64,000 nucleotides of DNA from Luidia sarsii (lineage: Eukaryota > Echinodermata > Asteroidea > Paxillosida > Luidiidae), in assembly GCA_949987565.1 (NCBI GenBank), contig OX465104.1, positions 1-64,000 of the forward strand, written 5' to 3'. Position 1 is the stretch's first letter. The number at the start of each line of letters is the position of its first letter. Shown piece after piece: positions 53,537-63,389 of the stretch. The notes beneath the pieces are model-generated. The model was not told the DNA's origin. It saw only the letters and a list, made by a program, of their open reading frames with translations, and ran no database searches. Both the position numbers and the translations under genes were made by a program.

Positions 53537-56500
53537 TTGCTGTCGCAGGAGTCGACAGAAGGCAGTTTCGTTTGGAGGGTTGCCGTCGCAGGAGTCGACG
53601 GACGACAGGTTTGTTTAAAGGGTAGCCGACAAAGGAGTCGACGGACGTCAGTTTTGTTTGGAGGGTTGCCATTGCGTTTGGAGGGTTGCCGTCGCAGGAG
53701 TCAACAGACGACAGTTTCGTTTGGGAGGCTGCCGTCGCAGGAGTCGACGGAGGGCATTTTCGTTTGGAGGGTTATCATTGCAGAAGTTGACGGACGACAG
53801 TTTCGTTTAGAGGGTAGCCTTCGCAGGAGTCGATGGACGACAGTTTCTTTTGGAGGGTGTCCATTGCAAGAGTCAACAGATGGCAGTTTCGTTCGGAGGC
53901 TTGCCGTGGCGGGAGTCGACGGACGACAGTTTTGTTTTGAGGGTTGCTGTCGCAGGAGTCGACAGAAGGCAGTTTCGTTTGGAGGGTTGCCGTCGCAGGA
54001 GTCGACGGACGACAGGTTTGTTTATAGGGTAGACGACAAAGGAGTCGACGGACGTCAGTTTTGTTTGGAGGGTTGCCATTGCGTTTGGAGGGTTGCCGTC
54101 GCAGGAGTCAACAGACGACAGTTTCGTTTGGAAGGCTGCCGTCGCAGGAGTCGACGGAGGGCATTTTCGTTTGGAGGGTTGCCATAGCAGGAGTCAACGG
54201 AAGGCAGTTTCGTTTAGAGGGTTGACGTCGCAGGAGTTGATAGATGGCAGTTTCATTTGAAAGGTTGCCGTCACATGAGTCGACGGACGACATTTTCGTT
54301 TGGAGGGTTGCCGTCGCAGGAGAAGGCGGACGTCAGTTTTGTTTGGAAGGCTGCCGTCGCAGAAATCAACGGAAGTAAGTTTTGTTTGGAGGGTTGCCGT
54401 CGCAGGAGTCGACGGACGACAGGTTTGTTTAAAGGGTTGCCGACAAAGGAGTCGACGGACGTCAGTTTTGTTTGGATGGTTGCCATTGCGTTTGGAGGGT
54501 TGCCGTCGCAGGAGTCAACATACGACAGTTTCGTTTGGTAGGCTGCCGTCGCAGGAGTCGACGGAGGGCATTTTCGTTTGGAGGGTTGCCGTCTCAGGAG
54601 TCAACGGAAGGCAGTTTCGTTTAGAGGGTTGACGTCGCAGGAGTCGACGGACGACAGGTTTGTTTAAAGGGTTGACGACAAAGGAGTCGACGGACGTCAG
54701 TTTTGTTTGGAGGGTTGCCATTGCGTTTGGAGGGTTGCCGTCGCAGGAGTCAACAGACGACAGTTTCGTTTGGAAGTCTGCCGTCGCAGGAGTCGACGGA
54801 GGGCATTTTCGTTTGGAGGGTTGCCATAGCAGGAGTCAACGGAAGGCAGTTTCGTTCAGAGGGTTGACGTCACAGGAGTTGATGGATGACAGTTTCATTT
54901 GGAAGGTTGCCATCACATGAGTCGACGGACGACATTTTCGTTTGGAGGGTTGCCGTCGCAGGAGAAGGCGGACGTCAGTTTTGTTTCGAAGGTTGCCGTC
55001 GCAGAAGTCAACGGAAGTAAGTTTTGTTTGGAGGGTTGTCGTCGCAGGAGTCGATGGACGACAGTTTCTTTTGGAGTGTGTCCGTTGCAAGAGTAAACAG
55101 AAGGCAGTTTCGTTTGGAGGGTTGCCGTCGCAGGAGTCGACGGACGACAGGTTTGTTTAAAGGGTTGCCGGCAAAGGAGTCGACGGACGTCAGTTTTGTT
55201 TGGAGGGTTGCCATTGCGTTTGGAGGGTTGCCGTCGCAGGAGTCAACAGACGACAGTTTCGTTTGGAAGGCTGCCGTCGCAAGAGTCGACAGAGGGCATT
55301 TTCGTTTGGAGGGTTGCCATAGCAGGAGTCAACGGAAGGCAGTTTCGTTTAGAGGGCTGACGTCGCAGGAGTTGATGGATGACAGTTTCATTTGGAAGGT
55401 TGCCGTCACATGAGTCGACGGAGGACATTTTCGTTTGAAGGGTTGCCGTCGCAGGAGAAGGCGGACGTCAGTTTTGTTTGGAAGGCTGCCGTCGCAGAAA
55501 TCAACGGAAGTAAGTTTTGTTTGGAGGGTTGCCGTCGCAGGAGTCGACGGACGACAGGTTTGTTTAAAGGGTTGCCAACAAAGGAATCGACGGACGTCAG
55601 TTTTGTTTTGGAGGGTTGCCATTGCGTTTGGAGGGTTGCCGTCGCAGGAGTCAACAGACGACAGTTTCGTTTGGTAGGCTGCCGTCGCAGGAGTCGACGG
55701 AGGGCATTTTCGTTTGGAGGGTTGCCATATCAGGAGTCAACGGAAGGCAGTTTCGTTTAGAGGGTTGACGTCGCAGGAGTTGATGGATGACATTTTCGTT
55801 TGGAGGGTTGCCGTCGCAGGAGAAGGCGGACGTCAGTTTTTTTTGGAAGGTTGCCGTCGCAGAAGTCAACGGAAGTAAGTTTTGTTTGGAGGGTTGACGT
55901 CGCAGGAGTCGACGGACGACAGTTTCGTTTGGAGGGTTGCCGTCGCAGAAGTCAATGGACGACAGTTTTGTTTGGAGGGTTGCCATCGCAGGAGTCGACG
56001 GACAACAGTTTTGTTTGCAGGGTTGCCGTCGCAGGAGTTAACAGAAGGCAGTGTTGTTTGGAGGGTTGCCATCGCAGGAGTCGACAGAAGGCAGTTTCGT
56101 TTGGAGGGTTGACGTCGCAGGAGTTGACAGAAGGCAAATTCGTTTGGAGGGTTGCCTTCGCAGGAGTCGACAGAGGGCAGTTTCGTTCAGAGGGTTATCA
56201 TTGCAGGAGTCGATGGACGACAGTTTCGTTTAGAGGGTGTCCATTGCAAGAGTCAACAGATGGCAGTTTCGTTCGGAGGCTTGCCGTCGCAGGAGTCGAC
56301 GGACGACAGTTTTGTTTTGAGGGTTGCCGACAAAGGAGTCGACGGACGTCAGTTTTGTTTGGAGGGTTGCCATTGCATTTGGAGGGTTGCCGTCGCAGGA
56401 GTCAACAGACGACAGTTTCGTTTGGAAGGCTGCCGTCGCAGGAGTCGACGGAGGGCATTTTCGTTTGGAGGGTTGTCGTCTCAGGAGTCAACGGAAGGCA

Positions 56501-56942
56501 GTTTCGTTTAGAGGGTTGACGTCGCAGGAGTCAATGGATGACAGTTTCTTTTGGAAGGTTGCCGTCACATGAGTCGATGGACGACAGTTTCTTTTGGAGG
56601 GTGTCCGTTGCAAGAGTAAACAGAAGGCAGTTTCGTTTCGAGGGTTGCCGTCGCAGGAGTCGACGGACGACAGGTTTGTTTAAAGGGTTGCCGACACAGG
56701 AGTCGACGGAAGTCAGTTTTGTTTGGAGGGTTGCCATTGCGTTTGGAGGGTTTCCCTCGCAGGAGTCAACAGACGACAGTTTCGTTTGGAAGGCTGCCGT
56801 CGCAGGAGTCGACGGAGGGCATTTTCGTTTGGAGGTTTGCCATAGCAGGAGTCGACAGAAGGCAGTTTCGTTTGGAGGGTTGCTGTTGCAGGAGTTGTCG
56901 GACGACAGTTTCGTTTGGAGGGTTGCCGTTGCAGAAGTCGAC
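53537..56942 (+). repeat. Higher-order repeat block 5, truncated (3.4 kb)
   Basis: Follows block 4 at an offset of 8,190 bp up to 56942. There GCAGAAGTCGAC continues as GGAAGGCTG instead of AGAGGGCAG, passing into the variant block shared with 8.8-9.4 kb. One private change is A at 55586 (GGAATCG for GGAGTCG). Confidence 0.88.
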
Positions 56943-57109
56943 GGAAGGCTGTTTCGTTTGGAGGGTGGCCGTCGCAGGAGTTAACAGAAGGGAGTGTCGT
57001 TCAGAGGGTTGCCGTCGCAGGAGTCAACGGAAGTAAGTTTTTTGTGGAGGGTTGCCATCGCAGGAGTCGACGGAGGGCAGTTTCGTTTGGAGGGTTGCCA
57101 TCGCAGGAA

Positions 57110-59597
57110 TCGACGGACGTCAGTTTTGTTCGGAGGGTGGCCATTGCGTTTGGAGGGTCGCCGTCGCAGGAGTTGACAAACGACAGTTTCGTTTGGAAGG
57201 TTGTCGTCGCAGAAGTCAACAGAAGTTAGTTTTGTTCGGAGGGTTGCCGTCGCAGGAGTAGACGGAAAGCAGTTTCTTTTGGAGGGTTGCTGTTGCAGGA
57301 GTTGACGGACGACAGTTTCGTTTGGAGGGTTGCCGTCGCAGAAGTCAACGGAAGGCAGTTTCGTTCAGAGGGTTGACGTCGTAGGAGTTGATGGATGACA
57401 GTTTCATTTGGAAGGTTGCCGTCACATCAGTCGACGGACGACATTTTCGTTTTGAGGGTTGCCGTCGCAGGAGAAGGCGGACGTCAGTTTTGTTTGGAAG
57501 GTTGCCGTCGCAGAAGTCAACGGAAGTAAGTTTTGTTTGGAGGGTTGCCGTCGCAGGAGTCGATGGACGACAGTTTCTTTTGGAGTGTGTCCGTTGCAAG
57601 AGTAAACAGAAGGCAGTTTCGTTTAGAGGGTTGCCGTCGCAGGAGTCGACGGACGGCAGGTTTGTTTAAAGGGTTGCCGACAAAGGAGTCGACGGACGTC
57701 AGTTTTATTTGGAGGGTTGCCATTGCGTTTGGAGGGTTGCCGTCGCAGGAGTCAACAGACGACAGTTTCGTTTGGAAGGCTGCCGTCGCAGGAGTCGACG
57801 GAGGGCATTTTCGTTTGGAGGGTTGCCATAGCATGAGTCAACGGAAGGCAGTTTCGTTTAGAGGGTTGACGTCGCAGGAGTTGATGGATGACAGTTTCAT
57901 TTGGAAGGTTGCCGTCACATGAGTCGACGGACGACATTTTCGTTTGGAGGGTTGCCGTCGCAGGAGAAGGCGGACGTCAGTTTTGTTTGGAAGGCTGCCG
58001 TCGCAGAAGTCAACGGAAGTAAGTTTTGTTTGGAGGGTTGCCGTCGCAGGAGTCGACGGACGACAGGTTTGTTTAAAGGGTTGCCGACAAAGGAGTCGAC
58101 GGACGTCAGTTTTGTTTGGAGGGTTGCCATTGCGTTTGGAGGGTTGCCGTCGCAGGAGTCAACAGACGACAGTTTCGTTTGGAAGGCTGCCGTCGCAGGA
58201 GTCGACGGAGGGCATTTTCGTTTGGAGGGTTGCCATAGCAGGAGTCAACGGAAGGCAGTTTCGTTTTGAGGGTTGACGTCGCAGGAGTTGATGGATGACA
58301 GTTTCATTTGGAAGGTTGCCGTCACATGAGTCGACGGACGACATTTTCGTTTGGAGGGTTGCCGTCGCAGGAGAAGGCGGACGTCAGTTTTGTTGGAAGG
58401 CTGCCGTCGCAGAAGTCAACGGAAGTAAGTTTTGTTTGGAGGGTTGCCGTCGCAGGAGTCGACGGACGACAGGTTTGTTTAAAGGGTTGCCGACAAAGGA
58501 GTCGACGGACGTCAGTTTTGTTTGGAGGGTTGCCATTGCGTTTGGAGGGTTGCCATCGCAGGAGTCAACAGACGACAGTTTCGTTTGGAAGGCTGCCGTC
58601 GCAGGAGTCGACGGAGGGCATTTTCGTTTGGAGGGTTGCCATAGCAGGAGTCAACGGAAGGCAGTTTCGTTTAGAGGGTTGACGTCGCAGGAGTTGATGG
58701 ATGACAGTTTCATTTGGAAGGTTGCCGTCACATCAGTCGACGGACGACATTTTCGTTTTGAGGGTTGCCGTCGCAGGAGAAGGCGGACGTCAGTTTTGTT
58801 TGGAAGGTTGCCGTCGCAGAAGTCAACGGAAGTAAGTTTTGTTTGGAGGGTTGCCGTCGCAGGAGTTGACGGACGTCAGTTTTGTTCGGAGGGTGGCCAT
58901 TGCGTTTGGAGGGTTGCCGTCGCAGGAGTCGACAAACGACAGTTTCGTTTGGAAGGTTGTCGTCGCAGAAGTCAACAGAAGTTAGTTTTGTTCGGAGGGT
59001 TGCCGTCGCAGGAGTAGACGGAAAGCAGTTTCTTTTGGAGGGTTGCTGTTGCAGGAGTTGACGGACGACAGTTTCGTTTGGAGGGTTGCCGTCGCAGAAG
59101 TCAACGGAAGGCAGTTTCGTTCAGAGGGTTGACGTCGTAGGAGTTGATGGATGACAGTTTCATTTGGAAGGTTGCCGTCACATCAGTCGACGGACGACAT
59201 TTTCGTTTTGAGGGTTGCCGTCGCAGGAGAAGGCGGACGTCAGTTTTGTTTGGAAGGTTGCCGTCGCAGAAGTCAACGGAAGTAAGTTTTGTTTGGAGGG
59301 TTGCCGTCGCAGGAGTCGATGGACGACAGTTTCTTTTGGAGTGTGTCCGTTGCAAGAGTAAACAGAAGGCAGTTTCGTTTAGAGGGTTGCCGTCGCAGGA
59401 GTCGACGGACGGCAGGTTTGTTTAAAGGGTTGCCGACAAAGGAGTCGACGGACGTCAGTTTTATTTGGAGGGTTGCCATTGCGTTTGGAGGGTTGCCGTC
59501 GCAGGAGTCAACAGACGACAGTTTCGTTTGGAAGGCTGCCGTCGCAGGAGTCGACGGAGGGCATTTTCGTTTGGAGGGTTGCCATAGCATGAGTCAA
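57110..59597 (+). repeat. 1,756-bp tandem block, one full and one partial copy
   Basis: About 57110-58865 is followed by a partial second copy, 58866-59597, at offset 1,756 bp. 1,756 equals 39x43 plus 4x20 minus one base. The missing base is the T absent from TTTTGTTGGAAGG near 58391, and the four short units are near 57718, 58127, 58546 and 58887. Both copies share the unusual CATCAGTCGACGG and GTAGACGGAAAGCAG variants. Confidence 0.85.
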
Positions 59598-59602
59598 AGG
59601 AA

Positions 59603-60608
59603 GACATTTTCGTTTGGAGGGTTGCCGTCGCAGGAGAAGGCGGACGTCAGTTTTGTTTGGAAGGCTGCCGTCGCAGAAGTCAACGGACGACAGGTTTGTT
59701 TAAAGGGTTGCCGACAAAGGAGTCGACGGACGTCAGTTTTGTTTGGAGGGTTGCCATTGCGTTTGGAGGGTTGCCGTCGCGGGAGTCAACAGACGACAGT
59801 TTCGTTTGGAAGGCTGCCGTCGCAGGAGTCGACGGAGGGCATTTTCGTTTGGAGGGTTGCCATAGCAGGAGTCAACAGAAGGCAGTTTCGTTTAGAGGGT
59901 TGACGTCACATGAGTCGACGGACGACATTTTCGTTTGGAGGGTTGCCGTCGCAGGAGAAGGCGGACGTCAGTTTTGTTTGGAAGGCTGCCGTCGCAGAAG
60001 TCAACGGACGACAGGTTTGTTTAAAGGGTTGCCGACAAAGGAGTCGACGGACGTCAGTTTTGTTTGGAGGGTTGCCATTGCGTTTGGAGGGTTGCCGTCG
60101 CGGGAGTCAACAGACGACAGTTTCGTTTGGAAGGCTGCCGTCGCAGGAGTCGACGGAGGGCATTTTCGTTTGGAGGGTTGCCATAGCAGGAGTCAACAGA
60201 AGGCAGTTTCGTTTAGAGGGTTGACGTCACATGAGTCGACGGACGACATTTTCGTTTGGAGGGTTGCCGTCGCAGGAGAAGGCGGACGTCAGTTTTGTTT
60301 GGAAGGTTGCCGTCGCAGAAGTCAACGGACGACAGGTTTGTTTAAAGGGTTGCCGACAAAGGAGTCGACGGACGTCAGTTTTGTTTGGAGGGTTGCCATT
60401 GCGTTTGGAGGGTTGCCGTCGCAGGAGTCAACAGACGACAGTTTCGTTTGGAAGGCTGCCGTCGCAGGAGTCGACGGAGGGCATTTTCGTTTGGAGGGTT
60501 GCCATAGCAGGAGTCAACGGAAGGCAGTTTCGTTTAGAGGGTTGACGTCGCAGGAGTTGATGGATGACAGTTTTATTTGAAAGGTTGCCGTCACATGAGT
60601 CGACGGAC
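59603..60608 (+). repeat. 321-bp tandem ladder (7x43+20)
   Basis: The motif GACATTTTCGTTTGG starts at 59603, 59924, 60245 and 60609. Spacings are 321, 321 and 364 bp: seven full units plus one short unit, with the last copy longer by exactly one 43-bp unit. A fourth related copy, 61337-61614, is 278 bp, one unit shorter. Single-unit gain and loss is directly visible here. Confidence 0.9.
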
Positions 60609-61215
60609 GACATTTTCGTTTGGAGGGTTGCCGTCGCAGGAGAAGGCGGACGTCAGTTTTGTTTGGAAGGCTGCCGTCGCAGAAATCAACGGAAGTAAGT
60701 TTTGTTTGGAGGGTTGCCGTCGCAGGAGTCGACGGACGACAGGTTTGTTTAAAGGGTTGCCGACAAAGGAGTCGACGGACGTCAGTTTTGTTTGGATGGT
60801 TGCCATTGCGTTTGGAGGGTTGCCGTCGCAGGAGTCAACAGACGACAGTTTCGTTTGGTAGGCTGCCGTCGCAGGAGTCGACGGAGGGCATTTTCGTTTG
60901 GAGGGTTGCCGTCTCAGGAGTCAACGGAAGGCAGTTTCGTTTAGAGGGTTGACGTCGCAGGAGTCGACGGACGACAGGTTTGTTTAAAGGGTTGACGACA
61001 AAGGAGTCGACGGACGTCAGTTTTGTTTGGAGGGTTGCCATTGCGTTTGGAGGGTTGCCGTCGCAGGAGTCAACAGACGACAGTTTCGTTTGGAAGTCTG
61101 CCGTCGCAGGAGTCGACGGAGGGCATTTTCGTTTGGAGGGTTGCCATAGCAGGAGTCAACGGAAGGCAGTTTCGTTCAGAGGGTTGACGTCGCAGGAGTT
61201 GATGGATGACAGTTT
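60330..61215 (+). repeat. Displaced segment of the higher-order repeat
   Basis: This stretch matches about 49421-50306 of block 4 at a constant offset of 10,909 bp, including the rare GTTTTATTTGAAAGG, TTGGATGGTTGCC and GGAAGTCTGCC variants. It overlaps the end of the 321-bp ladder and stops near 61215, where the ladder pattern resumes. It suggests exchange or conversion between distant parts of the array. Confidence 0.78.
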
Positions 61216-61735
61216 CGTTTGGAAGGCTGCCGTCGCAGGAGTCGACGGAGGGCATTTTCGTTTGGAGGGTTGCCATAGCAGGAGTCAACAGAAGGCAGTT
61301 TCGTTTAGAGGGTTGACGTCACATGAGTCGACGGACGACATTTTTGTTTGGAAGGCTGCCGTCGCAGAAGTCAACGGACGACAGGTTTGTTTAAAGGGTT
61401 GCCGACAAAGGAGTCGACGGACGTCAGTTTTGTTTGGAGGGTTGCCATTGCGTTTGGAGGGTTGCCGTCGCGGGAGTCAACAGACGACAGTTTCGTTTGG
61501 AAGGCTGCCGTCGCAGGAGTCGACGGAGGGCATTTTCGTTTGGAGGGTTGCCATAGCAGGAGTCAACAGAAGGCAGTTTCGTTTAGAGGGTTGACGTCAC
61601 ATGAGTCGACGGACGACATTTTCGTTTGGAGGGTTGCCGTCGCAGGAGAAGGCGGACGTCAGTTTTGTTTGGAAGGTTGCCGTCGCAGAAGTCAACGGAA
61701 GTAAGTTTTGTTTGGAGGGTTGCCGTCGCAGGAGT

Positions 61736-62561
61736 CGACGAAGGGAATTTTCATTTGGAGGGTTGCCGTTGCAGGAGTCGACGGAAGGCAGTTTCGTTTG
61801 GAGGGTTGCTGTTGCAGGAGTTGACGAACAACAGTTTCGTTTGGGGGGTTGCCGTAGCAGGAGTCGATGGAAGGCAGTTTCGTTTGGAGGGTTGCCGTTG
61901 CAGGAGTCGAAAGAAGGCAGTTTCGTTTCGAGGGTGGCCGTCGCACTAGTTAACAGAAGGCAGTTTCGTTTGGAGGATTACCGTCGCAGGAGTTGACAGA
62001 CAACAGTTTCGTTTGTAGGGTTGCTGTTGCAGGAGTCGACAGATGGCAGTTTCGTTCGGAGGGTGGCCGTTGCAAGAGTTGACACACGACACTTTCGTTT
62101 GGAGGGTTGCCGTCGCAGGAGTCGACGGACGACAGTTTCGTTTGGAGGGTTGCCGTCGCAGAAGTCAACGGAAATTAGTTTTGTGTGGAGGGTTGCCATC
62201 GCAGGAGTCGACGAAAGGCTGTTTCGTTTGGAGGGTGGCCGTCGCAGGAGTTAACAGAAGGGAGTTTCGTTCAGAGGGTTGCCGTCGCAGGAGTCAACGG
62301 AAGTAAGTTTTGTGTGGAGGGTTGCCATCACAGGAGTCGACGGAGGGCAGTTTCGTTTGGAGGGTTGCCGTCGCAGGAGTCGACGGACGTCAGTTTTGTT
62401 CGGAGGGTGGCCATTGCGTTTGGAGGGTTGCCGTCGCAGGAGTCGACAAACGACAGTTTTGTTTGGAGGGTTGCTGTCGCAGGAGTTGACGGAAGGCAGT
62501 TTCGTTTGGAGGGTTGCTGTTTCAGGAGTTGACGGACGACAGTTTCGTTTGGAGGGTTGCC
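61736..62561 (+). repeat. Diverged proximal edge of the satellite
   Basis: The last 19 or so units still keep the GGAGGGTTGCC and CAGGAGT landmarks but differ from each other more than units inside the array, for example GCACTAGTTAACAG, TTTGGGGGGTTGCC and TTGTAGGGTTGC. No long higher-order period is seen, apart from similarity of about 62.2-62.5 kb to 56.95-57.26 kb. Older, unhomogenised monomers at an array edge are a known feature of satellites. Confidence 0.8.
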
Positions 62562-62562
62562 C
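62561..62562. other. Satellite to non-satellite boundary
   Basis: The last unit is intact through GGAGGGTTGCC at 62551-62561. The sequence then changes abruptly to CCGACCCTCTAAATTTC. The boundary coincides with the outer end of one arm of an inverted repeat whose other arm ends near 63973. Confidence 0.85.
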
Positions 62563-62633
62563 CCGACCCTCTAAATTTCAAATTTCGATACAAAACATTG
62601 TCGCAATGTCGGGTCCAAGCTACTGGGACTAGG
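62561..62633 (+). repeat. Left arm of an imperfect inverted repeat
   Basis: The arm begins CCCCGACCCTCTAAA and ends with GGGTCCAAGCTACTGGGAC (from 62611). The reverse complement of 63911-63973 gives CCCGACCCCCCTAAAA, then CATTGTAAGGGTCCAAG and so on. In the inner 23 bases (62611-62633 against 63933-63911), 19 match. Inside the arm, ACATTG and CAATGT (62595-62600 and 62604-62609) form a perfect 6-bp stem with a 3-base loop. Terminal inverted repeats of a non-autonomous DNA element of about 1.4 kb are possible, but I see no clear target-site duplication. Confidence 0.6.
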
Positions 62634-62652
62634 AGTAGGACTAGGCCGGGTT

Positions 62653-62679
62653 TTGCATGCAAGTTTCAACTAGTACTAG
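62653..62679. other. Two adjacent 10-bp palindromes
   Basis: TTGCATGCAA (62653-62662) and CTAGTACTAG (62670-62679) are perfect palindromes 7 bp apart. Just upstream the short direct repeat GGACTAGG occurs twice, near 62626-62633 and 62638-62645. No function is evident. Confidence 0.5.
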
Positions 62680-62711
62680 GTGAAAACGGCTTCAAAAATC
62701 TAGATAAAGAT

Positions 62712-62945
62712 ATGAAATATAAGTCAAAAACTCACATGACTGTACTCCTGGATGGGTACTCAAACAGTATTGTGGATTATAGTAACATGAGTGAGTTTAT
62801 TAAGGAGGTAAACATCAAACTGTCGAGGAATTCTACTAACGTCGAGTTCAGCAAAATTGAAAATGGCCGCCTGTCTGATCAAAACAAACTCAATAGCGCC
62901 ACCAATAGTTGGGAACTCGTCAATCAGACAGACTGTAAGTTGTAA
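62712..62945 (+). other. Open reading frame fragment, 77 codons, unrecognised
   Basis: An ATG at 62712 opens a frame that runs to a stop at 62943-62945. The same frame is open upstream into the satellite, so the start is not secure. The peptide is hydrophilic, begins MKYKSKTHMT and contains SEFIKEVNIKLSRN. I recognise no domain, signal peptide or membrane segment. Unlike the satellite frames it lies in single-copy-looking DNA. A splice-donor-like GTAAGT occurs at 62935-62940, so it could be the end of an exon. Its 3' end lies inside a tandem duplication, which argues against an old coding region. Chance openness is at least as likely. Confidence 0.15.
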
Positions 62946-63010
62946 AGGGCGCCACCATTAGTTGGGAAGTCTTCAATCAGGAGACTGTTAATTGTAAAGA
63001 GCGCCACCAA
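62896..63010 (+). repeat. 53-bp tandem duplication plus partial third copy
   Basis: GCGCCACCAATAGTTGGGAA begins at 62896 and a related 52-bp copy begins at 62949 with GCGCCACCATTAGTTGGGAA. Both continue with TCAATCAG, GACTGT and TTGTAAAG. A third copy starts at 63001 with GCGCCACCAA and then diverges. The two copies differ at several positions, so the duplication is not very recent. Confidence 0.85.
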
Positions 63011-63389
63011 GGAAGATGAAGTGAGGACCACAGGGTCCTTTACAATGACAGCAGCCTGACTGTCTGGCACGCATTCCTAGGAGATGCCCGTTTGCATCAA
63101 GTTCAAAACAAACTTAGCAGATTGAAATGATATCAGTATTAATTTGTCAATTTCTCTAATGTGAATTTTGTGCAAAAGTTCTTAGTAATATTTTCCTTTA
63201 TTCATTGGATCACTTAAATATTTAAAGAGGTGCATCCCCGAAATTTACACCAATAAGTTGTTTACATTTGAATGAAAACGGGGCCGTGATCCCTTGAGAT
63301 AATATTAATGGTTGAATACATTAACTGGCGCCCCATACAGGAAAAGACTTATTGAATATTATTATTTTGGGAAGGTCAATAATCAGAGG
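63011..63389. other. AT-rich intergenic stretch, no feature recognised
   Basis: About 380 bp of AT-rich, apparently unique sequence. I see no open frame of note, no RNA gene and no tandem repeat in it. Confidence 0.6.

Larger units (their letters stand above)
14266..62561 (+). repeat. Main subtelomeric 43-bp satellite array
   Basis: About 48.3 kb of continuous tandem repeat. A unit matching the consensus occupies 24217-24259. Landmarks in order are AGTTTCGTTT, GGAGGGTTGCC, GTCGCAGGA, the GTCGAC palindrome and GGACGAC. The box AGGGTT is close to the telomeric G-strand. CCGTCG and CGACGG flank a 7-base loop and could form a hairpin. Units carry about six CpGs. A 20-bp short form, lacking 23 internal bases and recognised by GCCATTGCGTTTGG, is interspersed (example 14318-14337). 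The array is organised into nested higher-order repeats listed separately. I see no transposon, RNA gene or unique insert inside it. Confidence 0.98.

Noticed and set aside
6747..62561. Hundreds of open frames of 60-300 residues on both strands, with Arg-rich and SQEST-like repeats
   Set aside because: They overlap in several frames on both strands, follow the 43-bp period, and start and stop at single-base variants. The consensus unit simply lacks stops.
6747..62561. CRISPR-like array of 43-bp repeats
   Set aside because: There are no unique spacers: the units are contiguous and all alike, and the telomere shows a linear eukaryotic chromosome.
62961..63000. Ribosomal RNA or other structured RNA near the boundary
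   Set aside because: No conserved rRNA, snRNA or other RNA motif is recognisable there. The repetition is explained by the 53-bp duplication.
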